Shown here in pieces: positions 48,562 through 57,262 of a stretch of 64,000 nt of DNA. The notes beneath the pieces are model-generated. The model saw nothing but the letters and a program-made list of their open reading frames with translations, made no database searches and was not told the DNA's origin. The DNA is from Lachancea thermotolerans CBS 6340 (lineage: Eukaryota > Ascomycota > Saccharomycetes > Saccharomycetales > Saccharomycetaceae). A program made the position numbers and the translations under genes. Location: positions 868,001 to 932,000 of the forward strand of contig NC_013082.1 in assembly GCF_000142805.1 (NCBI RefSeq), given 5' to 3'. Positions within the stretch are counted from its first letter, which is position 1; the number at the start of each line of letters is the position of its first letter.

Positions 48562-48673
48562 TTGGGTTCTTGGGGTTTTTGCTGATATTTAGATCAAAGG
48601 GTTTTCGACTGAGCGATTTCATTTTGTAAAGTTCCTTAATTTCAATATATCGACATAATCAAAACACGATACA

Positions 48674-49381
48674 ATGACCGATATCCCGAAGGTTTGGCGC
48701 TGTTATGTACTAACAGGGAGAATATCAGATGACGCACTAGGAAGGTTAGTATCAGAATCGTTAGGCCCTGGTCTTAATGTTGACATCTATCGGTCGGATT
48801 TTCAGCAAACCTGGGTGTATCATATACAAGATAAAGAGAGGTTACATGGGGAGCTACTGCTATTTCAAGACACCGAAAACCCGGAGAGCGAGTTCACGGC
48901 GTGTTTATTCAGTCTCGGAAGTGAAAGCGAGTCTCAAACCTTACTGTTCAAAGCGTTCAAGAAATGGGTTATTGAAAACAGTGAAAGCTTAATTGAAAAC
49001 ATCAAGTTCGGAGATAGGCTGAAGTTAAATATTGCAGATCAAGTTCTGGCTAAAAACTGGAGAGGGATCAAAATTGGCTTTGGGTCACAGACTGGCCAGA
49101 ACCGCTTAAAAAAACTGGAACTGGAAGTATCTGCAGCTGATGTCTGTCTCTTGAGTGGCGGTGAAAGAGAACGCGTGGTCTCAAATCGTATCTTTGATCA
49201 TTTGTATGAAGAAACAGGTCTCTATGCTAACAAGTTACCCATATTGGATCTCAAAATAGAAGGACACGCGTTGGTTACAACCGACTGGTTCCGGGTGCTC
49301 CGCGGCTCTAATACGGCGACAGTGGCGGATGTAGCAGGTACAGTCCTCGAAGCGTTCAATAGCGAGCAAATGGCGTCTTAA
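48674..49381 (+). CDS. IML3: Kinetochore protein Iml3 (CENP-L)
   Basis: Iml3 pairs with Chl4 (CENP-N) in the Ctf19 complex of the kinetochore and helps load pericentromeric cohesin. The 235 residues (S. cerevisiae about 245) begin MTDIPKVWRCYVLTGRISDDAL, with alternating beta-strand segments and a C-terminal part (PILDLKIEGHALVTTDWFRVLRG) that in the family forms the Chl4 contact. Recognition rests on this pattern and on position next to AIM3 (YBR107C). The stop lies two base pairs from the stop of convergent ISA2. Confidence 0.87.
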   Translation: MTDIPKVWRCYVLTGRISDDALGRLVSESLGPGLNVDIYRSDFQQTWVYHIQDKERLHGELLLFQDTENPESEFTACLFSLGSESESQTLLFKAFKKWVIENSESLIENIKFGDRLKLNIADQVLAKNWRGIKIGFGSQTGQNRLKKLELEVSAADVCLLSGGERERVVSNRIFDHLYEETGLYANKLPILDLKIEGHALVTTDWFRVLRGSNTATVADVAGTVLEAFNSEQMAS

Positions 49382-49383
49382 GC

Positions 49384-49950
49384 CTAAAGTTCGACGTCAA
49401 AGCTGCTACCGCAACCGCAACTGTTTTTCATGTTTCCGCCGGTGATTTTAAACGTTGACCCTATCAGCTCCGTGGTATAGGTCAATATTGTCTTGTCGAG
49501 CACTTTTAGAGACTTTTCATCGATCACGACTTGGCCGCCGTCGTCTGGTAGTACGAAAACAACGTCCTCGTCTGCTCCAAATTCGCCGTCATCTTCGAAC
49601 GCATCGTGGTGTGGTTCTGCGGCATCCTTCTTGTCAGAGTTCATAGTATTATTAAGTTGTATCTCATCTCTGGGGATCAGCTTGAGGTTATATTGGAAGC
49701 CGTGACACCCCCCACTTTCTACGCTAACTCTTAGCGCTTCTCTGGAGTCTTTGAATATTTGGCCTAGTCTATTAGCTGCGCGCTGCGTAATGCCAATGCT
49801 GAGGTTCGGCTTTGCGTTCAAAACCTTCGACGGTCTCACGCAGCTATCCAGCGCCGACGTAGAGTTGAATCGAATAAGTCTCGACCCCGCCCATGGCCTG
49901 GTCGGACTAAATGCTGTCCTGATGTTTTGGACCCACGGCCTGTGAATCAT
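49384..49950 (-). CDS. ISA2: Mitochondrial iron-sulfur assembly protein Isa2
   Basis: Isa2 works with Isa1 and Iba57 in the mitochondrial matrix to build [4Fe-4S] clusters for aconitase and lipoate synthase. From the ATG at 49950 it has 188 residues (S. cerevisiae about 185). The N-terminus (MIHRPWVQNIRTAFSPTRPW) is basic with Ser/Thr, a presequence. The A-type carrier domain has the three expected cysteines: one in ESGGCHGFQY and two in SCGCGSSFDVEL at the end. A family insert with acidic residues lies at about 105-130. Syntenic with YPR067W. Confidence 0.95.
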   Translation of the reverse strand: MIHRPWVQNIRTAFSPTRPWAGSRLIRFNSTSALDSCVRPSKVLNAKPNLSIGITQRAANRLGQIFKDSREALRVSVESGGCHGFQYNLKLIPRDEIQLNNTMNSDKKDAAEPHHDAFEDDGEFGADEDVVFVLPDDGGQVVIDEKSLKVLDKTILTYTTELIGSTFKITGGNMKNSCGCGSSFDVEL

Positions 49951-50158
49951 CTTGCTGCGATCTCTCAATGATGTTCAAGCATCCGGGGATCACTTCTGAG
50001 CTAAGAAAGCTCATTCGTCAGAATCAAGTAAAGTGACTTTTAACGGCAGCTGAGTAAGACATAACTGGTGTCGAACTTAGGAGTTTTTAGTAACAGCTGG
50101 GGCCTTACCAGCGCAGGCTCTAGTGCCTGACATTTCGTAACAGTAGGTTTTTGCGTCT

Positions 50159-51100
50159 TTACTGAATCGACTCGCGACATACCAAACATGTTGAGACTCT
50201 CTCATGAACAAAGCTGTATGCAAAACAGCCGTCATCACCATTGTAGACAAGAAAATTGGGTGCTTCGCCAATATCGTACTCATTATAGAGTAGCTTTGAC
50301 ACCTCGGTACAACATTGAGCGGCAATTATGGCGTTCGTACTGGCCACACTTGGTACAATATTTTTGATAACTCCGAGGACAAACTGCGGGGTTAGCTTGG
50401 AAGTATCGATATTGAATTGTCGAGCGCGAGCGTGAGCTTCATCCATTAGCCATTGTAGGTCCTCCTTAGAGTCAAAATCGAAGTCGCGGTCTGGATGTTG
50501 CTGCGCCCATTGCACGCTCATGAGAAATTCTATTACGTGCTCTGGCAGCCGTGGATTGTTTGAGACTGTGCAAAGTGGATAGGACTCTATCTTTGCGGGC
50601 AAGGTGTCCAAGGAGCATTCGTAGCATGCACTAAACCCTGGGATAATGGTTTTGCAGTGGCCTTTGAGGCCCTCGCTGCCACCATCGATGAATGGAATGC
50701 ATTTTTCGAAACGCGATTCAAAAGTTATTCGCACAAGCTGCATATTCATGAATCGCCGCGCCTCTATTGAGTCCAGTCCTGACACTATAAGAGTGAAGCG
50801 CTCAATGAACTTGCGGTCCAGAAGCGTCAAGTCCTGGAAATGCGCGGTAACGACTACGGGACGGCCTCCCAAGCCCATTATATTTTTCTCATTGATAAAC
50901 CTTGCCGCAACCAACGCTTTAGACTGCCCGATGTCTGACTCTCGGAACAGGAACTGGCGGTTCAAGTTCGTGAGCTCAATAGTGTCCATGTCTACGACGT
51001 GAATGTCAGGTATTCCTTGCATGGCCAAGTTCTTGAGGATTTCACAGCCGAGGCCTCCTGCCCCTAGCACTAGAATAGATACATCAGCAAGATCGGCCAT
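50159..51100 (-). CDS. UBA3: NEDD8/Rub1-activating E1 subunit Uba3
   Basis: Uba3 with Ula1 activates Rub1 (NEDD8) for cullin modification. The 313 residues (S. cerevisiae about 299) start MADLADVSILVLGAGGLGCEILKNLAM, the nucleotide-binding GxGxxG motif. DTIELTNLNRQFLF follows, with the Arg that contacts ATP. Zinc cysteines appear as a CYEC pair in the middle and a CLVC pair at the C-terminus. The catalytic cysteine is in SYPLCTVSNNPR near residue 183. As in the yeast protein, the long C-terminal ubiquitin-fold domain of animal UBA3 is absent. It is in tandem upstream of ISA2 (YPR066W-YPR067W). Confidence 0.95.
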   Translation of the reverse strand: MADLADVSILVLGAGGLGCEILKNLAMQGIPDIHVVDMDTIELTNLNRQFLFRESDIGQSKALVAARFINEKNIMGLGGRPVVVTAHFQDLTLLDRKFIERFTLIVSGLDSIEARRFMNMQLVRITFESRFEKCIPFIDGGSEGLKGHCKTIIPGFSACYECSLDTLPAKIESYPLCTVSNNPRLPEHVIEFLMSVQWAQQHPDRDFDFDSKEDLQWLMDEAHARARQFNIDTSKLTPQFVLGVIKNIVPSVASTNAIIAAQCCTEVSKLLYNEYDIGEAPNFLVYNGDDGCFAYSFVHERVSTCLVCRESIQ

Positions 51101-51273
51101 TGGGCACTGTCATTAGATTCCCTATTCTGGATCCAGCTGTGCTTTCAAGTAATTTGTACAAGGTATATCAAGTTAGCACACTATATACGAGTTAACAACA
51201 ATAAATGGCCAAAGTTCAAAGGTGAAGAGAAAAATGTTGGAGCAGCAAGACGCAGGGCACGCCCGCGTTGCAT

Positions 51274-51846
51274 TTATTCGGCCTTGACACCACCAGTACC
51301 AGCTCTCTCGGCCTCCTCAATGGACTTTTTGTCAGTCTTCGCAGCTGGTGGGGCACCGAAGCCACCGAACATAGATGGAGCCTTGAAGGGTCTCTTTAGG
51401 TCACCAGTGGCAGGCTTTCCGAACAAATGAATGCGAACCTCATTGTGCTCCAACGCAGTTTTGACTGGAGAAATAGATTGCATGAGCAGTGGGTTGGTGT
51501 ACTTCATGTAGAAATGCATGAAACCCATCATGGCCAAACCGGTGTAGATGGACTTGACGGCGGAGTCGAGCTCCTTAAGGTCGTAGTCGCGCACAGTAGT
51601 GACCTGCAACTTGCCCTCGGTCTCGCCGGACATGGCGTTGGCTGGCGCGACATACTTCAATGTGGTCAAGTCGTTCTTCTGCAAGATTCTGCTTCTGGCA
51701 ATCTGGTAGATGATCCAGGCCACAGCAACACTGGAGCCATACGCGACTCTGACGTAGAAGATAATGTTTGGATCCTCCATGTCCAGACGACGCGAGACTT
51801 GCATCATGGCTAGCATGATGACCAGGTTAGAGATTTGGGGATTCAT
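51274..51846 (-). CDS. PHO88: ER membrane protein Pho88 / Snd3
   Basis: Pho88 is an ER membrane protein, first linked to phosphate transport and later named Snd3 as part of an SRP-independent targeting route. The 190 residues (S. cerevisiae about 188) match closely: MNPQISNLVIMLAMMQVSRR, then DMEDPNIIFYVRVAYGSS, AMSGETEGKLQVTTVRDYDLKE, and IHLFGKPATGDLKRPFKAPS. Membrane segments are seen at about 5-17, 30-48 and 97-112. The end EEAERAGTGGVKAE is as in S. cerevisiae. It belongs to the chr II block (YBR106W). Confidence 0.97.
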   Translation of the reverse strand: MNPQISNLVIMLAMMQVSRRLDMEDPNIIFYVRVAYGSSVAVAWIIYQIARSRILQKNDLTTLKYVAPANAMSGETEGKLQVTTVRDYDLKELDSAVKSIYTGLAMMGFMHFYMKYTNPLLMQSISPVKTALEHNEVRIHLFGKPATGDLKRPFKAPSMFGGFGAPPAAKTDKKSIEEAERAGTGGVKAE

Positions 51847-52891
51847 ACTGGGCTAGGCTGTGATAACGAGCGAACGGGAGCGTTGGTTCACCTATTCTTG
51901 ACACAGTGTGGTTTCGAGTGTGGTGTCCAGAATAAACGAAGAAAGTTTGAAAAAAATAGGCTTACACACCTTGTGGACTTGCCACCCAACGCTTGAAGTC
52001 GCTGTCTACGAAGTCGCTCAACACTTAGAGCTTCGCCCCAGTGCTTGGGATGTGTGGGTCGTTTGTGGGCGGATCTGGCTGATCCAGGGACGCTCCCCCA
52101 TGGAGATAGTCCAAGGGTCCACGCACATGACTTCAAATTTTAGTTTCACTCGCCAACCTAATTTCTCGTAGGGTATATAATTATTAAATCCTCATGAACT
52201 GCAGGCATCAGCCAGATAAGTTAAACCGAAAGGCGTAGTCACGAACGTAATTAATCTCTAAGCTGACTTGTTGGACAGTTGCAATACATAGAACTAGCTG
52301 CCGGTAAGAGAAGCCTAGGCCCTACCAACCTTGCGACAGCACTCGTTCACGTGCCAAGATCACTTTTGAGCTCCTTTGTCACGAGCTGGGCCCACCGCAC
52401 TTCGCGTGGAGAGTGACCATAAAATTAAAAAGAACGCGAGATCTAGGTCACGTGGTCAGTTTGAATAACAAGATCAATGATTACGTCATCATATAGACCA
52501 TACGTGACTGTTATGTTGGTGTACGGATGTTGATAAACCCATACATATGGTTAGATTGCCAACAGTCTGCAACAAAGTCGCCTTCTTGAAGCCCAGTGAA
52601 TCAAGCTCCACGCCTCCTTCTGAGCCAAAACGCAGACAAGCATCTCGTGCACGTGATGATATACTCGAGCGCGTGACCTTATATCACAGTTCATACTTTA
52701 ATACGAGAACGTCTCACCTCGTGAAACGGCACCACGCAAACCCTTTGGTGAAAAATTTTGATGCCAGTGGGAAGCCTGGGCATCGGCCGGGGCAGGTTCA
52801 CGGTCTACTCGCACGTTCAAGTTACACATTTGTTGAAAACAGGCCGTACTCTTGCTACAGTCCCCAAGAACCATCAAGTATACCGCCAAAG
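51847..52891. other. Divergent promoter region PHO88 / RPL11
   Basis: A 1045-bp region. It holds twin Rap1 sites for RPL11 (52520-52546) and three CACGTG E-boxes (52348-52353, 52449-52454, 52650-52655) of the kind bound by Cbf1, Pho4 or Tye7. The RPL11 reading frame is open back to 52547, but that extension lies in promoter sequence. Confidence 0.7.
52520..52546. promoter_or_regulatory. Twin Rap1 sites of RPL11
   Basis: The minus strand at 52531-52520 reads AACATCCGTACA (HOMOL1-type Rap1 site). The plus strand at 52537-52546 reads ACCCATACAT (RPG-type). Five bases separate them. Paired Rap1 sites 200-500 bp before the ATG are standard for ribosomal protein genes; here they are 346-372 bp before the RPL11 start at 52892. 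Confidence 0.85.
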
Positions 52892-53416
52892 ATGTCTGCC
52901 AAAGCCCAGAACCCTATGCGTGAATTGAAGATCGAGAAGTTGGTGTTGAACATCTCGGTCGGTGAGTCTGGTGACAGATTGACCAGAGCCTCCAAGGTTT
53001 TGGAGCAGCTGTCCGGTCAGACCCCAGTCCACTCCAAGGCTAGATACACCGTCAGAACCTTCGGTATCAGAAGAAACGAAAAGATCGCCGTCCACGTCAC
53101 CGTCAGAGGTCCAAAGGCCGAGGAGATCTTGGAGAGAGGTCTAAAGGTCAAGGAGTACCAATTGAGAGAGAGAAACTTCTCTGAGACCGGTAACTTCGGT
53201 TTCGGTATCCAGGAGCACATTGACTTGGGTATCAAGTACGACCCTAACATCGGTATCTACGGTATGGACTTCTACATCGTCATGGGCAGACCAGGTAACA
53301 GAATTACCAGAAGAAAGAGATGCAGAGCCACCGTCGGTAACAACCACAAGACTTCCAAGGAGGACACCATCGCTTGGTTCAAGCAGAGATACGACGCCGA
53401 CGTCGTTGACAAATAA
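52892..53416 (+). CDS. RPL11: Large-subunit ribosomal protein uL5 (Rpl11)
   Basis: Rpl11 is the L5-family protein of the 60S subunit that joins with 5S rRNA and Rpl5 during assembly. From the ATG at 52892 ([20 protein letters not shown]) it has 174 residues, exactly the family length. Signatures include [46 protein letters not shown] in part, and [15 protein letters not shown]. Codons are extremely biased to the preferred set, as for ribosomal proteins. The frame is open upstream to 52547, but that part overlaps the Rap1-site promoter and lacks the bias. S. cerevisiae has two copies, RPL11A (YPR102C) and RPL11B (YGR085C); this single gene has the neighbours of both. Confidence 0.98.
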   Translation: MSAKAQNPMRELKIEKLVLNISVGESGDRLTRASKVLEQLSGQTPVHSKARYTVRTFGIRRNEKIAVHVTVRGPKAEEILERGLKVKEYQLRERNFSETGNFGFGIQEHIDLGIKYDPNIGIYGMDFYIVMGRPGNRITRRKRCRATVGNNHKTSKEDTIAWFKQRYDADVVDK

Positions 53417-53543
53417 GCGCACTTTTGTCGTTCCAGTATTTACTACATAAATCAATAATACGCTTGTCTGTTGCTTACAGCGGGGGCATTGGCTCCTTCT
53501 ATGCGATCTTCGGTGATCGTAGTATTTTCCCTTGGTACATGCT

Positions 53544-54128
53544 CTACGTATGGCTCAACTGTATAGCCCGCTCCACATTCTGTACTAGTGCGTCCCGCCA
53601 TTGCTGCTCCAGGTAGTTCAGCTCGCCCCCTTCTTGCTCCTGTAGAGTTTCGCGGTGAGCGTCTAGATCGCGCAACTGCGTTTCTTGCGCCTCAATTACT
53701 TCAGTCAGCGCGGCCTGCGCGCTGCTCATGTACTCATTGTTCGTGGCCCACTGCGCAGCTAGGGTCTGTGGTAATAGCCTTTCAAGCACGCTCAGCTGGT
53801 GACCAAGATACGACTCAACAATGGCGCCTTCTTGTTCCGAATAATTATGCTCTGGTTCTTCTAAAGAGTCAGTGATCATCTTGCGCCTGCTTGTCTTTTC
53901 TGGCTTAGCAGCCTCTGCAGGTCGCTTACTACCGCGCAGGCTCTTCGTTGCACCGAAGTCATGACCTCGTCTTGCAGGTACCGGCTGTCCTATGAGATGG
54001 GCTATATCGGGGTGCAAGCCTTGCTGATCTAAGGATTGTAGCTCGAGATCTACCAATTCTTCGGCTTTTGCACGGTAGCTGGTTTCAATACCGTCAACAT
54101 GGGGTAACCAATCCACTATACCATTCAT
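53544..54128 (-). CDS. SNT309: Prp19-complex splicing factor Snt309
   Basis: Snt309 is the yeast BCAS2/SPF27-type member of the Prp19 (NineTeen) complex that activates the spliceosome. From the ATG at 54128 (MNGIVDWLPHVDGIETSYRAKAEEL in part) it has 194 residues (S. cerevisiae about 175). The frame continues 16 codons upstream without an ATG. The best match region is ESYLGHQLSVLERLLPQTLAAQW followed by NNEYM, then a coiled coil (LTEVIEAQETQLRDLDAH) to the end. The open N-terminal third is variable. Convergent with RPL11, as YPR102C-YPR101W. Confidence 0.87.
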   Translation of the reverse strand: MNGIVDWLPHVDGIETSYRAKAEELVDLELQSLDQQGLHPDIAHLIGQPVPARRGHDFGATKSLRGSKRPAEAAKPEKTSRRKMITDSLEEPEHNYSEQEGAIVESYLGHQLSVLERLLPQTLAAQWATNNEYMSSAQAALTEVIEAQETQLRDLDAHRETLQEQEGGELNYLEQQWRDALVQNVERAIQLSHT

Positions 54129-54438
54129 CGCAGTCCCGAATGCAGTCGAAAAGTCTCTGTTAAAAGAAGCTCTCAAGAGATGCCTGTATTACCAACGGCA
54201 CGTGATGCTATTACACCAGTAAACTCTTTAATTAACTGCCCGTGTGAAGCCAGCCCCTTTCTATCGTCTTAGGCTCGATTCTATGAAATCTTTCTAGCTT
54301 GTGGGCCTTGCTGAGTCAACACCTTGGCGCTTGGCTCTTCTTCATTTATAATTTGTACATGTTCAGGTCAACATTCGACAATTTGAAAATTTTGAACATC
54401 GATAGTATTGACCAAAGACTAGTAACTGAACAGCAAGG
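54129..54438. other. Divergent promoter region SNT309 / MRP13
   Basis: A 310-bp region between divergent genes with ordinary AT-rich sequence near MRP13. Nothing specific seen. Confidence 0.5.
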
Positions 54439-55386
54439 ATGTTGAGAGCGGGCTCGAGAAGGTATCTCTCAAAATTCCAAAGCGCGGATTCAAAGCTCGA
54501 TGAGTATTATAAGTACTTTGCCACGCAGGCGTCTCTGAGACCATGGATCTATAGGCCAAAGAACGCGAACACCCTTCTAGCCATGGACCTGAAGGATTCA
54601 GAGTCGGATGCGCCTTTGAAGCCAAGAGCTCCAGTCCGGCCGCTGAGCAAGCAAGTTCTCAACACCTACATCTGGTCCGCCCAAGAAGCATCACAATTGC
54701 TAAGTCTGTTGAGGAAGTGGACGTCATTGACCACCAGGAAGCGTGGTGTTTGGGACTACTTTACGGCAGAACACATACAAAACATACTTTTTGCGTCCAC
54801 CTTTAAACTTGGGAAGCTATCATCATTTTTGCAGCACCTTTACATGTGGAAGCCCCTGTTTGCGGAGGCAGGAAACGACCGTGTTTTTGATGTTGAACAC
54901 TTCTTCAACTCTCTGGTCACCTGTCAATTGCACAGAAATGCGGTGCGTGAGCTTGGTGATGCCAATGTGGCTGAAAAGAAGCTGCTCAATGCCTGGCATC
55001 AGGTATCCGTCAAGGAAAACAAAACAGGTCTAACGTCGTACTTAGTATCAGCATTAGCTAAGCAACAAGGCTTTCCAGAAGTTAAACTGCCTGGTCTTGC
55101 TGATGCGGATGTTCTTTTGCCCCACATTGATTTGGGCGCTACTAAGAGTGGTAAAATTGCGGCATTCGCAAGTAAGCACAGGTTTCTTTACTTAATGGCA
55201 CGGACCATAGACGAATACGGTACTCCTTCTGAGCCAATTTCCAGCTTCATTCAAAACTACCAAGCTGCCCAGAAGAGTCTAGGCCAAAATGACGTTTATC
55301 AGGAATATGTCGTCATTGCAAGACGATTAAACTCTGAGCCTCATGCTCCAACTGTGACTGCTCCACATCCTGCCGATGATCAATAG
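54439..55386 (+). CDS. MRP13: Mitochondrial small-subunit ribosomal protein Mrp13 (mS44)
   Basis: Mrp13 is a fungal-specific protein of the mitochondrial 37S subunit. The 315 residues (S. cerevisiae about 324) start MLRAGSRRYLSKFQSADSK, a basic presequence with few acidic residues. The rest is helical and soluble, with PRAPVRPLSKQVLNTYIW at about 55-72 and QNILFASTFKLGKLSSFLQHLYMW as the best conserved part. Family recognition leans on the position after RPL11 (YGR085C-YGR084C) together with mitochondrial features. It is the chr VII partner in this interleaved block. Confidence 0.8.
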   Translation: MLRAGSRRYLSKFQSADSKLDEYYKYFATQASLRPWIYRPKNANTLLAMDLKDSESDAPLKPRAPVRPLSKQVLNTYIWSAQEASQLLSLLRKWTSLTTRKRGVWDYFTAEHIQNILFASTFKLGKLSSFLQHLYMWKPLFAEAGNDRVFDVEHFFNSLVTCQLHRNAVRELGDANVAEKKLLNAWHQVSVKENKTGLTSYLVSALAKQQGFPEVKLPGLADADVLLPHIDLGATKSGKIAAFASKHRFLYLMARTIDEYGTPSEPISSFIQNYQAAQKSLGQNDVYQEYVVIARRLNSEPHAPTVTAPHPADDQ

Positions 55387-55728
55387 ACATGTAACTAACT
55401 CTGTAAATAAGCATAATATCTCTCTTTTGATTAGGTTTTTTGAATGGGATATGTATCCCGAAATGAAGTTATTCCTTAAAAACATGAATTGAAATCACAT
55501 ATCGAAGAAATGAGGGGCTTACCTCACCTATTGATTGAAAATTAGGCGAGCAGCAAGTTTAAGGACATGTTAAAACATCCCAAAGGAATATCCAGGGAGT
55601 GTCCACATTCCCCTTTAGCAGTGTGTTTTTCCGTTTGATGACATTTAACGAAAAAGTGATAAACGCCATTTGAAATCAACTTGATAATCAATGGCTTCGC
55701 GCTCCGAATAGCACCGAGGGTCAGAACC
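55387..55728. other. Intergenic between MRP13 and ART10
   Basis: A 342-bp region with AT-rich sequence downstream of MRP13 and the promoter of the ART10 homologue. No open frame of note. Confidence 0.5.
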
Positions 55729-57018
55729 ATGTCTACCACAGTTAGGGTTGTGCTCGATCCTCCCTCAAATGGGGAATTCTATACTCTGGAAGATGTTATA
55801 GCTGGAAGCGTGGTTCTGGGGCTCGAGAAATCTGTGAATATCAGGGAGGTAATGGTGAAGCTTGTGGGACAATCTGAAGCAGTAGTGAGGCCTGGCGATC
55901 ACCTAGAAAATGAAAAGCCTCAAAGCCTTCAAGTACCTTTATCGGACAATAGGTCGCTTCATGAAGTCGTAAAGCTTGAATCCTCCGTTTTTCCGCCAGA
56001 AAATGTCAAAGCTGCTATGAAAGGTTCAAGGAAGCCCTTTAAGGTCGAAAAAGGTGAATACAAATTCCCTTTTGAATTTCATTTCCCAAGCAGACCGCAA
56101 TGCATCCAGAGGCATCAAAGAAAGCTTTTTACATATTTGAAGGGACGCACTAACCCTAAACTGCCGCCTAGCTTTAACAACTTGCTAAGTTCCAAAGATG
56201 TTTTGAACCTAAACGCCTACTTCTATTCGCTGGGCTGTATTGAATACTTCGTCGAAGCAACAGTCTTTACCGGTGGTGACGAGATGTGGTTCAAGCCGTT
56301 TAGAAGCTACCCTGCTCTGAAGCGTACTTTCGAATTTATTCCGTCGAACGTCGCGCAAGAGCACTTAGAGGATGCCCTAAGGGAAAATCCAAACACCCCT
56401 CCTCAGGTATTTCGCTCCAAATTCGATGTTACGTTTGAGGGCAGCGAACAGCAGATGTGGGTCGAGGTACGTTCTAAACACCTGCGATCCGTGTACCGAC
56501 TTGACTATCTCTTCAGGCCCTCTGGTAAGAAGTTCAACCAAGTCTTTCTGTGCATGCTTAATCCCCTGCCGGAGAGCGCAGATCTAAGGGTGGCTAGGGT
56601 GGAATTGAATCTGATAGAAGTTGTTACATACCTTGCTGGAAACCGCTCAAATGCAAATCTTAGCTCCTTAAGACTTGCCGGGGTCGACACAGACTATAAA
56701 GTTGATCTAACAAAGTGTCAGCAAACGGAAAGTGGATTCACTGAATGCCACGTCGAACTGTCTGATATCTATCCTCTCGATATGATTCGATTTAATGAGG
56801 AGGACTATAAGCACAATGGAAACCGTCTTTACAGCTTTGATTCATGCAACATTAGGCGTAGATTCAAGTTTCAGCTGTTTCTGCACTGGACGCTAAACGG
56901 AGTGGATCATTTCCAAACTGAGGTTCTCACTAACTTTACTAATATCTTTTGCGAATCTGTCACGGTAGCTGAGCAGCCTCCAGACTACATGGAGGAGCAA
57001 CTGCCGAAGTATGAATAA
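55729..57018 (+). CDS. ART10: Arrestin-related trafficking adaptor, Art10 type
   Basis: Art proteins bind membrane transporters and bring in the ubiquitin ligase Rsp5 for endocytosis. From the ATG at 55729 (MSTTVRVVLDPPSNGEFYTLEDVIAG in part) it has 429 residues. The arrestin N-domain has VVLGLEKSVNIREVMVKLVG and VFPPENV, then KPFKVEKGEYKFPFEFHFP. The C-domain includes EVRSKHLRSVYRLDYLF and FNEEDYKHNGNRLYSF. The C-terminal tail holds PPDY, a PPxY Rsp5-binding motif. These phrases match S. cerevisiae Art10 (YLR392C, about 518 residues), which has a longer linker. The gene interrupts the MRP13-GCD2 synteny, so it reached this place by rearrangement in one lineage. Confidence 0.85.
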   Translation: MSTTVRVVLDPPSNGEFYTLEDVIAGSVVLGLEKSVNIREVMVKLVGQSEAVVRPGDHLENEKPQSLQVPLSDNRSLHEVVKLESSVFPPENVKAAMKGSRKPFKVEKGEYKFPFEFHFPSRPQCIQRHQRKLFTYLKGRTNPKLPPSFNNLLSSKDVLNLNAYFYSLGCIEYFVEATVFTGGDEMWFKPFRSYPALKRTFEFIPSNVAQEHLEDALRENPNTPPQVFRSKFDVTFEGSEQQMWVEVRSKHLRSVYRLDYLFRPSGKKFNQVFLCMLNPLPESADLRVARVELNLIEVVTYLAGNRSNANLSSLRLAGVDTDYKVDLTKCQQTESGFTECHVELSDIYPLDMIRFNEEDYKHNGNRLYSFDSCNIRRRFKFQLFLHWTLNGVDHFQTEVLTNFTNIFCESVTVAEQPPDYMEEQLPKYE

Positions 57019-57262
57019 AACACACTAGGATTGGGAAGCCATTTGATGCGAGGCGCACTCACCGATTACCAATTACACGCTTTGGGGCATCCCAACGTGT
57101 TGATGTAATTTGGAACGAACACTGGCTTCCTAACCAAAAATTTTTAATCAGCTTTTGAGCTAGAAAAAGGTCGGTCTTTCAGAGGCATGATTCAAGTTTA
57201 TTAAAGTTCGATAAACGAAGTCCTCAACATATCAAAGCTGAGTGAAGAACTCCATCTGCCTA

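Noticed and set aside
52440-52500. CDEI-like GTCACGTG as a point-centromere candidate
   Set aside because: No AT-rich CDEII and no CDEIII (CCGAA core) follow; more likely a Cbf1/Pho4 site. Other CACGTG sites in the window fail in the same way.
52547-52891. 115-codon N-terminal extension of RPL11
   Set aside because: Lacks the extreme codon bias of RPL11, overlaps the Rap1-site promoter and does not exist in the family; the 174-residue form from 52892 is exact.
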